NCBI GenBank assembly: GCA_964392365.1 | Contig: CAYMPH010000002.1 | Span: 1 to 64,000 of the forward strand | Reading direction: 5' to 3' | From: CAYMPH01 sp964392365 | Lineage (GTDB): Bacteria > Spirochaetota > UBA4802 > UBA5550 | Length of the DNA stretch: 64,000 nucleotides | Part shown: positions 53,723-63,124 of the stretch, one piece after another | Layout of the letters: each line of letters starts with the position of its first letter | Numbering within the stretch: the first letter of the stretch is position 1 | Translations under genes and position numbers: made by a program | The notes under the pieces: generated by a model | The model's database searches: none | Seen by the model: only the letters and a program-made list of their open reading frames with translations | Told to the model about the DNA's origin: nothing

Positions 53723-55639
53723 ATGGTTAATAAAACAGTAAGAGATCTTGTAATTGATGATTGGATTGAGTTCTCAGCTATAGGTCTGTGTCATTTCGGT
53801 GTTAATGGTGAAATTTTATCAATTAATGGACCTGCTTTCAGATGTTTGAATCTTGATAAAACATTTAAAAGCATAGATGAACTTCTTGGTCAAAATATTA
53901 CTGAATTGATTGCAGATTATAAATTTCTTTTTGATTTAATAAAAGATAAAAGTATAATAAGGGATTTTGAACTCCAGCTTATTTTTAAAGATGGTACTCA
54001 AAAATGGCTTCTTCACGATTGTGTCCGGGGACATGGCGGCGAATATGATACAGCAATCCATGTTATTTTCAGAGATATATCCGATTATAAAAATATTCAG
54101 ATGAATCTTTGCCAGTCTGAAAAATATTTATGTTCTATTATTGATACAATACAGGATATTGTTTATAGAATTGATACTGAAGGACTTGTTACATTTATCA
54201 GCGATTCAATCAGGCAATACGGCTACGAACCGGATGAACTTGTCGGGAAAAATATTACAGAAATTATTCATCCTGAAGATAGAGAAAAGGCAAAATTTAA
54301 AATTGATGAAAGAAGATCCGGAGACAGAAGAACAAGAGAATTTGAAATAAGGCTTCTGACTAAAAATAAAAATGAGATAAAATTTGAATTTAAAGAATCT
54401 GCTATAACTTCAATTCCTTCTTTTGAAATAAGCGCAGAAGGTCTTTATGATATTGATCAAGATGGAAGAAAAAAATATATAGGAACGCAGGGAGTTGCTC
54501 GTGATATCTCTAAAAGAAAATCCGTTGAATATGCAAAATTAATGCTTGAGGAAAAATGTTCAACTGTTCTTCAAACGTTATATGATGGATATTATGAAAT
54601 AACTATTGATGGAACAATTCTTTTTGTGAATAATGCTTTAGCTCAAATGCTTGGATATAATTCTGCTGATATTATCGGGAAAAATTTTATTAATTTTTTC
54701 CCCTCCGGTTCAGAAAAAGAATATGAATGTATTACAAGCGGTATAGAAAAAATTGAAAATAATCATATAAATAAATTATGGAGTCTGATTACAAGTTCCG
54801 GAAGAATAAAAAATTTTGAGGGGTCTATTTCGCAGATAAAAGATAGTTCTAATCATTTAATCGGATTAAGAGGAATTCTCAGAGATATTACAAATAAAAC
54901 AAAAATTGAGCAGGAGCTCCTGAGGGCAAGAAAACTGGAGGCTATAGGTATTCTTGCAGGAGGAATTGCACATGATTACAATAATGCACTTACTGCAATT
55001 ATTGGAAATATTTCTCTTGCTAAAATGGAAGCTGGTGAAAACAATCCGGATTTAATTGAAATATTAAATGATGCAGAAACTGCATCTTTAAAAGCGAAAG
55101 ATCTGACTCAGCGACTCAGCGGATTTGCCAAGGGCGGAAGGCCGATTAAAAAAATTATTTCAATAATTCCTGTTTTAAAAGAAAGTGCAGAAAATGCCAT
55201 TTACGGATATGCCGGAAATTATATATTAAAACAGGCAGATGATATCTGGAATGTGGATGGTGATGAGATCCAAATTGGCCAGGTGTTTGATCATATTTTA
55301 AAGAATGCACGTGAAGCCATGCCGGATGGAGGAACAATTTTTCTCAACATTGAAAATGTAGTAGTAGATATTGAAAAATCTCATCATGAAATAACATTGC
55401 AGCCCGGCAAATATGTTTTGGTAACAGTGAAGGATAGCGGCTGCGGTATTGAATCTGAAGATATCTATAAAATATTTGATCCGTATTTTACTACAAAGGA
55501 TATGTCGAGCGGAATGGGGCTTGCAATCAGTTATGCGATAATAAAAAGACATAGAGGATATATTGATGTTAAAGTTATTATGGGAGAAGGCGCAGAATTT
55601 TTAATTTATTTCCCGGCAGTATTTGAAAAAGCTGTTTAA
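53723..55639 (+). CDS. Multi-PAS sensor histidine kinase
   Basis: A 638-residue soluble hybrid-free kinase. Three PAS domains (~residues 15-130, 135-270 with YEPDELVGKNITEIIHPED, 285-395 with YNSADIIGKNFINFF) precede the HisKA helix GGIAHDYNNALTAIIGN, in which His417 is the phospho-acceptor, and an HATPase with DHILKNAREAMPDGG, DSGCGIESED and GMGLAISYAII. No receiver domain is fused and no response regulator is adjacent. It overlaps in function with the PAS phosphatase immediately upstream (18-bp gap). Confidence 0.92.
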   Translation: MVNKTVRDLVIDDWIEFSAIGLCHFGVNGEILSINGPAFRCLNLDKTFKSIDELLGQNITELIADYKFLFDLIKDKSIIRDFELQLIFKDGTQKWLLHDCVRGHGGEYDTAIHVIFRDISDYKNIQMNLCQSEKYLCSIIDTIQDIVYRIDTEGLVTFISDSIRQYGYEPDELVGKNITEIIHPEDREKAKFKIDERRSGDRRTREFEIRLLTKNKNEIKFEFKESAITSIPSFEISAEGLYDIDQDGRKKYIGTQGVARDISKRKSVEYAKLMLEEKCSTVLQTLYDGYYEITIDGTILFVNNALAQMLGYNSADIIGKNFINFFPSGSEKEYECITSGIEKIENNHINKLWSLITSSGRIKNFEGSISQIKDSSNHLIGLRGILRDITNKTKIEQELLRARKLEAIGILAGGIAHDYNNALTAIIGNISLAKMEAGENNPDLIEILNDAETASLKAKDLTQRLSGFAKGGRPIKKIISIIPVLKESAENAIYGYAGNYILKQADDIWNVDGDEIQIGQVFDHILKNAREAMPDGGTIFLNIENVVVDIEKSHHEITLQPGKYVLVTVKDSGCGIESEDIYKIFDPYFTTKDMSSGMGLAISYAIIKRHRGYIDVKVIMGEGAEFLIYFPAVFEKAV

Positions 55640-55657
55640 AAAAATGGAGTGATTGAA

Positions 55658-58216
55658 ATGGCAAAAATAAATAAATTCAAGGTAGTTCCTTATCTGCCTG
55701 ATACTCTTAAACCACTGATAAAAATATCAAACAATATGTGGTGGGTTTGGAATTTCGAAGCAATTGAACTTTTCAGAAGAATTGATGTAAATCTCTGGAG
55801 AGAATCTGAACATAATCCTATGAAACTTTTCGGTCTGATGTCGCAGACAGCTCTTGACGAGCTTGCAGAATCTGAAAGCTTTTTAGCCCATATGAAGAAA
55901 GTTGAGGAAGATCTTGATTTTCATATGAAAAGCAAATCATGGTATGATGAAAATAAAAATGATTTTGAAGATTCAAGAATTGCATATTTTTCTTTAGAAT
56001 TTGGAATTCATGAGAGTCTGCCGATTTATTCTGGAGGTCTCGGCATACTTGCAGGAGACCATTTGAAATCTTCAAGCGAGCTTGGTTTACCGCTTTGCGG
56101 AGTCGGTCTTTTTTACAGACTTGGTTATTTCAGGCAGTATCTGAATCTTGACGGATGGCAGCAGGAGAAATTTCCTGTTACGGATTTTCATAATGTTCCG
56201 ATTAAGCCTGTAAATAATGATAAGGGTGAACCTATAATTATTGGTGTTGAAATGCCGGGCAGAACTGTATACGCGCGTATATGGGATATTCAGATTGGAC
56301 GAATAGTGCTTCATCTGCTTGATACAAATATTGATCAGAATAGCAGTGAAGATAAAAAAATTACTGACCAGCTTTACGGCGGAGACAGTGATATGAGGAT
56401 AAGGCAGGAAAAACTTTTAGGCATTGGAGGAATAAGGGCACTTCACGCTATGCATAAAACTGTAACTGTATATCATATGAATGAAGGCCATGCCGCTTTT
56501 CTAAGTATTGAAAGAATAAAAATGGCTATGCTCAATGACAAGCTTACATTCAAAGAAGCATGCGAATTTACAACTGCAACAAATGTTTTTACAACGCATA
56601 CACCTGTACCTGCAGGAAATGACAGATTTGAACCGGATATGATTGATGCATATTTTTCTGAGTTTTATCCTAAACTTGGTATAACCAAGGAACAGTTTCT
56701 AGCTTTGGGCAGGGAAAATAAGGATGATAAAAAAGAAACATTCTGCATGACCGTGCTTGCTATCCGTATGGCTTCAAAATGCAACGGTGTTTCGAGACTT
56801 CATGGAAAAGTTTCAAGAAATATGTGGAAAAATATCTGGCCGTCACTGCCGGTTCATGAAATCCCTATTGGCCATATTACTAATGGAATACAGACTCTTT
56901 CCTGGACATCGGACGAGATGATGAGGCTTTTTAACAGGTATCTCGGGCCTAGATGGATTGATAATACATCAGATGATACTATCTGGCAGAAAATTAATAG
57001 CATTCCTGATTCAGAATTATGGAGATGCAGGGAAAGAATGCGGGAGCGGCTTGTTGTTTTTGCAAGGAAAAAACTTAAAGAACAGCTGCTAAGCAGAGGT
57101 GTTCCTGCGAAGGAAGCGGAAAAAGCAAATTCGGTTCTTGATGCTGAAGCTCTTACTATTGGATTTGCGAGAAGGTTTGCGACGTATAAGCGAGCTGTAC
57201 TTGTTTTGAGAGATGTTGAAAGGCTTGATAAAATTCTAAATGACAGAGAAAAACCTGTTCAGCTGATTTTTGCAGGTAAAGCCCATCCTCACGACGGCAT
57301 GGGCAAGGATTTAATAAAACAGGTTATTCATCTTACCAAGAATGAAAGATTCAGGGGGAAAATTGTATTTCTTGAGGATTATGATATTAATATAGCACGT
57401 TCACTTGTTCAGGGTGTGGATGTGTGGCTGAATACTCCTATCAGGCCTAAAGAGGCTTCAGGAACCAGCGGAATGAAAGTTGCTCCAAACGGAGTTCTCA
57501 ATATCAGCGTTCTTGACGGATGGTGGGACGAGGCTTATAATTCAAATAACGGCTGGGCTATAGGTAATGGAGAGGAATATTCTGATCTTGAATATCAGGA
57601 TGAAGTTGAAAGTCTTTCACTTTATGATCTTCTTGAAAAAGAAGTTAAGGAAATATTCTATCATAGAGGAATAGACGGTCTTCCTATGGAATGGATTGCA
57701 AAAATAAAAGAATCAATGAAAACTCTAAACGCCGAGTTCAATACAAACAGAATGGTAAGAGATTATACTGAGAAATATTACAAGAAAGCTCACAGAAACT
57801 ATAAAAAATTTACAGTAAATAATTATTCAGCAGTAAAGGAACTGTCTTCCTGGAAAAGCGGAATATCCACCAAAATTGCATCTGTTGCAGTGAAAAATCT
57901 TTACAGGACTGAAGATACAGAAATTACTGTTGGTTCAAAAGTTGCTGTGCGGGCTGAAATTGCTCTCGGACAATTGACTCCGGACAATGTTATAGTTGAA
58001 TTATATTTCGGCGGACTTGACCAGTCTCAGGAAATTCACGAAGGCGCTTCTCTGCCTATGAAATTTATTGAGAGCAGGGACAGCATTCACGTTTTTGAGG
58101 GGCAGGTGCTTTGTCTGAGATCCGGGGAGTTCGGTTATACAGTCAGAATCATTCCAAGCCACCAGGATATAACAAGAAAATTTGATCCTGATCTTAAAAT
58201 AATCTGGTCATCATAG
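55658..58216 (+). CDS. glgP: Alpha-glucan (glycogen/maltodextrin) phosphorylase
   Basis: A 853-residue phosphorylase that releases glucose 1-phosphate from alpha-1,4-glucans. N-terminal DUF3417 region (NNMWWVWNFEAIELFRRID), SLEFGIHESLPIYSGGLGILAGDHLK shown in pieces as FGIHESLPIYSGG and GDHLKSSSELG, and the C-terminal KEASGTSGMKVAPNGVLN where the PLP lysine lies. This wording belongs to the DUF3417-containing GT35 branch rather than the classical E. coli GlgP type. The ATG at 55658 has GGAG 8 nt upstream. It follows the kinase by 18 bp and is probably in its operon. The last ~120 residues look beta-rich. Confidence 0.93.
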   Translation: MAKINKFKVVPYLPDTLKPLIKISNNMWWVWNFEAIELFRRIDVNLWRESEHNPMKLFGLMSQTALDELAESESFLAHMKKVEEDLDFHMKSKSWYDENKNDFEDSRIAYFSLEFGIHESLPIYSGGLGILAGDHLKSSSELGLPLCGVGLFYRLGYFRQYLNLDGWQQEKFPVTDFHNVPIKPVNNDKGEPIIIGVEMPGRTVYARIWDIQIGRIVLHLLDTNIDQNSSEDKKITDQLYGGDSDMRIRQEKLLGIGGIRALHAMHKTVTVYHMNEGHAAFLSIERIKMAMLNDKLTFKEACEFTTATNVFTTHTPVPAGNDRFEPDMIDAYFSEFYPKLGITKEQFLALGRENKDDKKETFCMTVLAIRMASKCNGVSRLHGKVSRNMWKNIWPSLPVHEIPIGHITNGIQTLSWTSDEMMRLFNRYLGPRWIDNTSDDTIWQKINSIPDSELWRCRERMRERLVVFARKKLKEQLLSRGVPAKEAEKANSVLDAEALTIGFARRFATYKRAVLVLRDVERLDKILNDREKPVQLIFAGKAHPHDGMGKDLIKQVIHLTKNERFRGKIVFLEDYDINIARSLVQGVDVWLNTPIRPKEASGTSGMKVAPNGVLNISVLDGWWDEAYNSNNGWAIGNGEEYSDLEYQDEVESLSLYDLLEKEVKEIFYHRGIDGLPMEWIAKIKESMKTLNAEFNTNRMVRDYTEKYYKKAHRNYKKFTVNNYSAVKELSSWKSGISTKIASVAVKNLYRTEDTEITVGSKVAVRAEIALGQLTPDNVIVELYFGGLDQSQEIHEGASLPMKFIESRDSIHVFEGQVLCLRSGEFGYTVRIIPSHQDITRKFDPDLKIIWSS

Positions 58217-58254
58217 TAATAATTAAAAAATCTGATTGATATGGAAGTATAATT

Positions 58255-58635
58255 ATGGATGATGAAAAAATCAGAGGTTATAATGATCAGGAACTGCTTT
58301 TAAGGGCTCTTGTTACTTTTGCATCAAACGCAATTGATCGCTCAGAACAGATAACAACAGGAATTATGAGGCAGTGCATTACAGAATGGGTTAAGGCAAA
58401 AAATATTTCACTGAAAGAGCTTAAGCATTTGGAAGAAAGTGAAAGATTAAAAGGCGTAAATGAAATAATTGATATTTTTTTGGAAAAAATAAAGCATCTT
58501 GTTGTGAGCAAGTTTCAAAGAGATAATTTGAAGAAGGATATAATTCAGATATATATTCACTGGAAAAATACAAAAAGAGATTCATCTACTGATGATATAG
58601 TTTCTGAACTTGAGAAAATGCAGGAAGAAACATAA
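58255..58635 (+). CDS. Small helical protein, unknown
   Basis: A 126-residue charged, all-helical, cytoplasmic protein that I do not recognise. GGAAG stands 8 nt before the ATG. It lies 38 bp after glgP and 43 bp before the cupin gene on the same strand, so co-transcription with the phosphorylase is plausible. Confidence 0.65.
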   Translation: MDDEKIRGYNDQELLLRALVTFASNAIDRSEQITTGIMRQCITEWVKAKNISLKELKHLEESERLKGVNEIIDIFLEKIKHLVVSKFQRDNLKKDIIQIYIHWKNTKRDSSTDDIVSELEKMQEET

Positions 58636-58678
58636 ATAGGGAATTCAGATTATAATAAAATATGAAATAGGAAAAAAG

Positions 58679-59005
58679 ATGGATGATATAATTAAAACAG
58701 CGGAAATTTTTACTTTTAATGCGAAAGTTGATTACTCCTCGAATGGAATAGTCAGTAAGAAAATTATTCAAAAGCCTACAGGAAACCTTTCACTATTTGC
58801 TTTTGATGCAGGACAGGAACTGAGTGAGCATTCAGCCCCATTTGATGCTGTTGTTCAGGTTCTTGAAGGGGAAGCTGAAATTATTATTAATCACGAACCC
58901 TATACTGTTAAAGCAGGTGAAACTATTATAATGCCAGCAAATAATCCTCATGCGGTTATTGCGCGTAAAAAGTTTAAAATGCTTCTTACCATGATTAAAG
59001 AATAA
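58679..59005 (+). CDS. Small single-domain cupin
   Basis: A 108-residue cupin. Motif 1 is GQELSEHSAPFDAVVQVLEGEAEI (one of the usual two histidines replaced) and motif 2 is VKAGETIIMPANNPHAV with the metal histidine. The GNLSLFAFDAGQELSEH wording is that of small bacterial cupins of unknown substrate. Ribosome site AGGAAAA lies ahead of the ATG. Confidence 0.85.
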   Translation: MDDIIKTAEIFTFNAKVDYSSNGIVSKKIIQKPTGNLSLFAFDAGQELSEHSAPFDAVVQVLEGEAEIIINHEPYTVKAGETIIMPANNPHAVIARKKFKMLLTMIKE

Positions 59006-59013
59006 ATTTTTGT

Positions 59014-59037
59014 AAAAAAGTTTTTTAATACTTTTTT
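59014..59037. terminator. Weak AT-rich bidirectional hairpin
   Basis: AAAAAAGT (59014-59021) and ACTTTTTT (59030-59037) can pair between the convergent cupin and deacetylase genes, with A- and T-runs. The stem is nearly all A:T, so it is only a candidate. Confidence 0.4.
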
Positions 59038-59837
59038 TATTTAAGCTTATCTTTAATGTCTTCAAGCTTAACAAATCTGTAACCATTTTTAATCAATACA
59101 GGGATTGCAATTTCAAGAGCTTTTAAAGATTTATTTTCAGGGTGATTTATATGCATCAGGATAATTGATCCGCTGTGTGCTGATTTAAGAATTCTTGATG
59201 CAAGTAAATCGGCTGGTGCATTTTCATCAAAATCACCCGGGTTTAAGCTGAAATTCAGCGGGATATGATTTAATTCATAAGATATTTTTACTGCAACATC
59301 ATCGAAAAATGCAGTTCCTGATCTGTAAAAAACAGGCCTTCTGCCTGTTATATCTTCAATCTTTCTTGCATTGATTTCCACTTCTTCAATAAATTCCGAT
59401 ATATTTTTTGTTCCTGTTATGCCGTATCCCTTTTGCCCATTTACAGTTGCCGGCTTGTGTTTTAAACCGTGGTTTTCAATTTCAAAAAGTTTATTTTGTG
59501 ATAGTTCATATAATGAATTTAAATTTTTATCCAGCCACAATCCTGAAATAAAAAGAGTAGCAGGTAATTTTTCTGAATTCAGATAATTAATAAGAGCTAT
59601 GTTTAATTTACTCCCTTCAGGAGTGCGTCCGCATGCATCGAATGTAAGTGCAATGATTTTTTCATTTGTAAATATAATATTTTTTATTCCTTTCTGTTTC
59701 TGAGAAAATAAAACAGGCATAGTTTTTGAATATTTTATTTCAATGGATTGTTTGATTGATGTTATATCAGCGCGTTTGTTTGCCGGAGAAAAATTTGAGG
59801 ATAAAAATAAAATAAGAACTGCATATATAATTTTCAT
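59037..59837 (-). CDS. Polysaccharide deacetylase-family protein (NodB fold)
   Basis: A 266-residue exported protein with a signal peptide (MKIIYAVLILFLSSNFSPA). The NodB fold is visible: ALTFDACG where the usual first motif is TFDDG, NHGLKHKP (HxxxH metal site), FYRSGTAFFDDVAV and ILMHINHPEN. The second aspartate of the first motif is changed to Ala-Cys, as in some active members of the family. Its ATG overlaps the upstream glycosyltransferase stop (ATGA). It probably removes N- or O-acetyl groups from a surface glycan. Confidence 0.82.
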   Translation of the reverse strand: MKIIYAVLILFLSSNFSPANKRADITSIKQSIEIKYSKTMPVLFSQKQKGIKNIIFTNEKIIALTFDACGRTPEGSKLNIALINYLNSEKLPATLFISGLWLDKNLNSLYELSQNKLFEIENHGLKHKPATVNGQKGYGITGTKNISEFIEEVEINARKIEDITGRRPVFYRSGTAFFDDVAVKISYELNHIPLNFSLNPGDFDENAPADLLASRILKSAHSGSIILMHINHPENKSLKALEIAIPVLIKNGYRFVKLEDIKDKLK

Positions 59838-61078
59838 AAATCAGCGTGTGTTGGTTTTTTTTCTCTGATTCTCCATTTTTCGATCGCATCAGCTGCTTCT
59901 GATGATCCATTCTCGTCTTTCATCATGATAGCAAGGGAATCAGCATTTAATCTGTATTTTTTATTTTTTTTAAGATCGATAAGAACGCGAGTAAGCTTAT
60001 CAACTGTGATTTTATTCGGATTGAATGATTCTGGACCGAGACCGAGCTTGCAGACTCTATGTGCCCAGTAATACTGATCTGCTATTTGAGGAAGAATAAG
60101 CTGCGGAATTCCTGCTCTTGCAGCAGTATGTGTAGTGCCGCATCCTCCATGATGAATGACTGCAGACATGTAAGGAAATAGCGCTGCGTGCGGAGTTTCC
60201 CGCACGGTTAAAACATTTTCCTTTTTGCTGTCATTTCCGAGACCTGTCCATCCCTCTTCTAAAATTACCCTTACTCCTGATTTATGTGATGCTTTATAAA
60301 CTATATCAGAGAAACGGCCCGGATTTTTTATTGAAACGCTGCCGAATCCTATATACACCGGTTGTTCTCCGGATTGAATAAAAGATTTTATTTCAGGATT
60401 TATTCTGCCTTTTAAATTTCTGTAGCAGTAACCTGTATATCTGTATCTATATCTGCTTTTCCATGTCGGACATTCAGGAGAAAGTTGTTTATTGAGAATT
60501 AGAAGAGTCTGGCTGTTTTTTGTGAAATAATCAGCTATAGAGCCTATTGGCTGAAGATGAAGTTCTTTTCTTTTTTTGTCGAGTAATCTCCTGATAAAAA
60601 GACCTGCTGAATCATTTAATATTTTCCAGAAAATTCTGTTTGCAAAATCCGGAAGACCCTGAAGAGGAAGCAGAGGCGGAGGCTGGTTTCCCGGAAGTAC
60701 AGGGTTGCCTGCAATTCTGTAATGGGGTATATTCCTATATTCGGCAACACTTGGTGCAGCAAGCTCATTAGCGCTGCTTACAAGAGCATCTGCATCTTTT
60801 GTTTCACTCATCATATAATCGAATTGTTCATTAATTGATTGGGAAAACCAGAAAAGAGCATTAGCAGCATGTTTCCATCCGCTGCCCATGTTTTTCATTA
60901 CCTGCTCGCTGTCTTCTTTGTAAAGAACAGGCTGAATTCCTTTAATTCGCGCTTGTTCATCAAAGAAATCAGGAACGCATAATGATACATTATGGCCTCT
61001 TAATTTTAATTCAGAAGCTATTTCTATTACAGGGTTAACATTACCCCTTGAGCCTCTGCTTGATAGAACAATTTTCAA
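59834..61078 (-). CDS. UDP-glycosyltransferase (GT1, MGT/sterol-glucosyltransferase type)
   Basis: A 414-residue GT-B enzyme of the GT1 family: IVLSSRGSRGNVNPVIEIASELKLRGH at the start, and the nucleotide-sugar block IHHGGCGTTHTAARAGIPQLILPQIADQYYWA (shown here in parts, HHGGCGTTHTAA and PQIADQYYWA). The acceptor could be a lipid, sterol-like compound or macrolide-like small molecule. It begins with TTG supported by GGAG 7 nt upstream and is translationally coupled to a deacetylase, so the pair may build and trim one glycolipid or glycan. Confidence 0.88.
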   Translation of the reverse strand: MKIVLSSRGSRGNVNPVIEIASELKLRGHNVSLCVPDFFDEQARIKGIQPVLYKEDSEQVMKNMGSGWKHAANALFWFSQSINEQFDYMMSETKDADALVSSANELAAPSVAEYRNIPHYRIAGNPVLPGNQPPPLLPLQGLPDFANRIFWKILNDSAGLFIRRLLDKKRKELHLQPIGSIADYFTKNSQTLLILNKQLSPECPTWKSRYRYRYTGYCYRNLKGRINPEIKSFIQSGEQPVYIGFGSVSIKNPGRFSDIVYKASHKSGVRVILEEGWTGLGNDSKKENVLTVRETPHAALFPYMSAVIHHGGCGTTHTAARAGIPQLILPQIADQYYWAHRVCKLGLGPESFNPNKITVDKLTRVLIDLKKNKKYRLNADSLAIMMKDENGSSEAADAIEKWRIREKKPTHADL

Positions 61079-61258
61079 TTTTATGCTCCATATGGTTTAG
61101 AAGACACAGGTGCTGATAAACTTTCATATATGTTTTTAAAAATTTATTATTGATTTTTTTATCAGTAAAATTTTATTATACTTTATTTCTATAGTAAATA
61201 AATATTTACCAGATTTTATTATAAGATAATATTTGCAATAAAAAAAAGGATTAATTTT

Positions 61259-61813
61259 ATGGAACTTTCGAATGCAATAAAATCAAGAAGAAGCATCCGT
61301 AAATTTACGGATTATTATGTGACAGATGAAGAAATTTCAGATATACTTGAAGCTGCACGATTTGCTCCTTCCTGGGCTAATACTCAGGTATGGGAATTTA
61401 TTGTAATAAGAAACAAAGAGCTGATTCAGAAAGTTACAGATACATATTCATCAACAAATCCTGCAAGAAACTGCTCATCAGGCTCGTCTGTTTTAATTGC
61501 TGTTTGTGCAAAAGTAAAAGTGTCCGGATGCAAAGATGGAGTTGAGAAAACTAAATTTTCAAACTGGTTCATGTTTGATCTGGGGCTATCTGTTCAGAAT
61601 TTATGCCTTAAAGCTTTTGATCTTGGATTAGGAACTGTTATTGTTGGTTCTTTGGATCATGATGCATGCGGAAAAATCCTGAAACTTCCTGAAAATATTG
61701 AACTTACTGCAGTTATTCCTCTTGGCAGACCTGAATCTTTTCCTGAAAAAGGACCACGCAGAAAAGAACTTAAAGAATTTGTTCATCTTGATTATTTCGG
61801 TAATATATTTTAA
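61259..61813 (+). CDS. Nitroreductase-family flavoprotein
   Basis: A 184-residue FMN enzyme: IKSRRSIRKFTDYYVTDEEI, ILEAARFAPSWANTQVWEF (FMN-contacting), DLGLSVQNLCLKAFDLGLGT and IPLGRPESFP. This is the short nitroreductase class. Members reduce nitro compounds, quinones or other electron acceptors with NAD(P)H; physiological substrate unknown. AGGATT lies 8 nt before the ATG. The gene stands alone. Confidence 0.88.
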   Translation: MELSNAIKSRRSIRKFTDYYVTDEEISDILEAARFAPSWANTQVWEFIVIRNKELIQKVTDTYSSTNPARNCSSGSSVLIAVCAKVKVSGCKDGVEKTKFSNWFMFDLGLSVQNLCLKAFDLGLGTVIVGSLDHDACGKILKLPENIELTAVIPLGRPESFPEKGPRRKELKEFVHLDYFGNIF

Positions 61814-61892
61814 AATTTTTTTCTTGCCTAATATCAGGGTGAGGTTATTCCTGCTCCCTTAATGAAATTAATAACAAAACAGAGGTTATATG

Positions 61893-62462
61893 ATGAAAAT
61901 TAAATCCATATCAATATTATTAACAATTTTGTTTTTATTCGGCATCTCAGACGCAAAAGCTGCTGCTTTGACAGGCGCAGATATTAAAGAAATTAATAAA
62001 GCACTTGTTTCCGCGCGGACATGGATAAAACAGGGAAATTTTGAAAAGGCAATATTTTATACTGATACTGAGGAAGTTGGTAAAATTCTCATGAAAGGCT
62101 ACTGGGATAAACTTTCTCAAAATGATAAAAATGATATAACATCTTTTATGAAGGACATATTAAAAACTAAATTTCATATTATTCAGAAAAGGCTTGCAGG
62201 ACTTAAATTCAATAACCCGAGGGTTGATGAAGGCAAGGTTTTGTGCAGAACTGTTGTTGTTTTTGACAGGTCAGTTGATAAAAAGGATCAGGTTGTTGAT
62301 ATTTACCTGGTGAAGAAATCTACAGGATGGAAACTTGTTGATATTTACATCATAGGTGAGGGTTTTATCTCAGGGCTGAATGAAGACAAGGTAAGACCGA
62401 TAATGAAAAAAGGCGGAAAAATTGCAGATGTTAAAAACAGCATTAAGGTTGTTTTTGAATAA
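61893..62462 (+). CDS. Exported MlaC/Ttg2D-like phospholipid-binding protein
   Basis: About 189 residues with a signal peptide (MKIKSISILLTILFLFGISDAKA). The mature part has the MlaC order: a helical first half (GYWDKLSQNDKNDITSFMKDILKT), then beta strands with VDIYLVKKSTGWKLVDIYIIGEGFI and a closing KGG-KIADV segment, recalling KKxGGWKVYDVxIEGVSLV of MlaC. MlaC carries phospholipids between inner and outer membranes. Other mla genes are absent. The second of two adjacent ATG codons (61893) has the better distance to AGAGG; the first is at 61890. Confidence 0.55.
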   Translation: MKIKSISILLTILFLFGISDAKAAALTGADIKEINKALVSARTWIKQGNFEKAIFYTDTEEVGKILMKGYWDKLSQNDKNDITSFMKDILKTKFHIIQKRLAGLKFNNPRVDEGKVLCRTVVVFDRSVDKKDQVVDIYLVKKSTGWKLVDIYIIGEGFISGLNEDKVRPIMKKGGKIADVKNSIKVVFE

Positions 62463-62482
62463 AAAATCAGGTAAAAAATAAT

Positions 62483-63124
62483 ATGAAATTTAAAATAATA
62501 ATAGCTGCTTTAATTTTTGCTGCATCCTGTTCATCGGTACAGAAGGTGTACCAGATTTCAGATTATGGTAAAAATCCTTCTGAAATGATTAAACGTATTA
62601 ATATTATAACAAAAAATGAAACTGCAGATGACAGTAAAAGCATGGCGTTATCTCTGATCGCGTCGGATATGGTTAAATCAAATACAAATTATATCATTAA
62701 GGGAACAGGCTCTGTAAAAAAAGATACAGCTGAAGTGCAATGTTCCGGTTTCGAAGGAACAGCTGTTTTTACTCTAGCAAATAGTGAAAAGGATGCTGCA
62801 GGAAAAATTAAAATTAAAGGCGTATTGTATAAATGTCCTGATCAGAAATTAATCTGGGAAGCAGTTGCTGAAGCGGACTTAAATGTTTCTGGAGATAAAA
62901 AACTTGAGAATATGTCTTTAATGTATGAGGATAAATTAAATAAAATTGATGGAAAGGCCGGAAAGTATGCGCCTGCAATGTTTTCTGTTCTGTATGATAT
63001 TATTAAAACAATGCCTAATCCTGTATTAACAGATGATGAAGTTAATGAAAAAATTGAAGGCGAAACAACTGACTCTACATTTTTTGATTACCTGCTGAAT
63101 TTGCCGGCAAGGACTTCTTCATAA
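62483..63124 (+). CDS. Lipoprotein, unknown
   Basis: A 213-residue lipoprotein with a short signal peptide and lipobox IFAASC (cysteine at residue 16). The mature part is alternating strands and helices and I do not recognise its family. It follows the MlaC-like gene by 20 bp and is likely co-transcribed. Its last 37 bp overlap the convergent glycosyltransferase gene. Confidence 0.75.
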   Translation: MKFKIIIAALIFAASCSSVQKVYQISDYGKNPSEMIKRINIITKNETADDSKSMALSLIASDMVKSNTNYIIKGTGSVKKDTAEVQCSGFEGTAVFTLANSEKDAAGKIKIKGVLYKCPDQKLIWEAVAEADLNVSGDKKLENMSLMYEDKLNKIDGKAGKYAPAMFSVLYDIIKTMPNPVLTDDEVNEKIEGETTDSTFFDYLLNLPARTSS

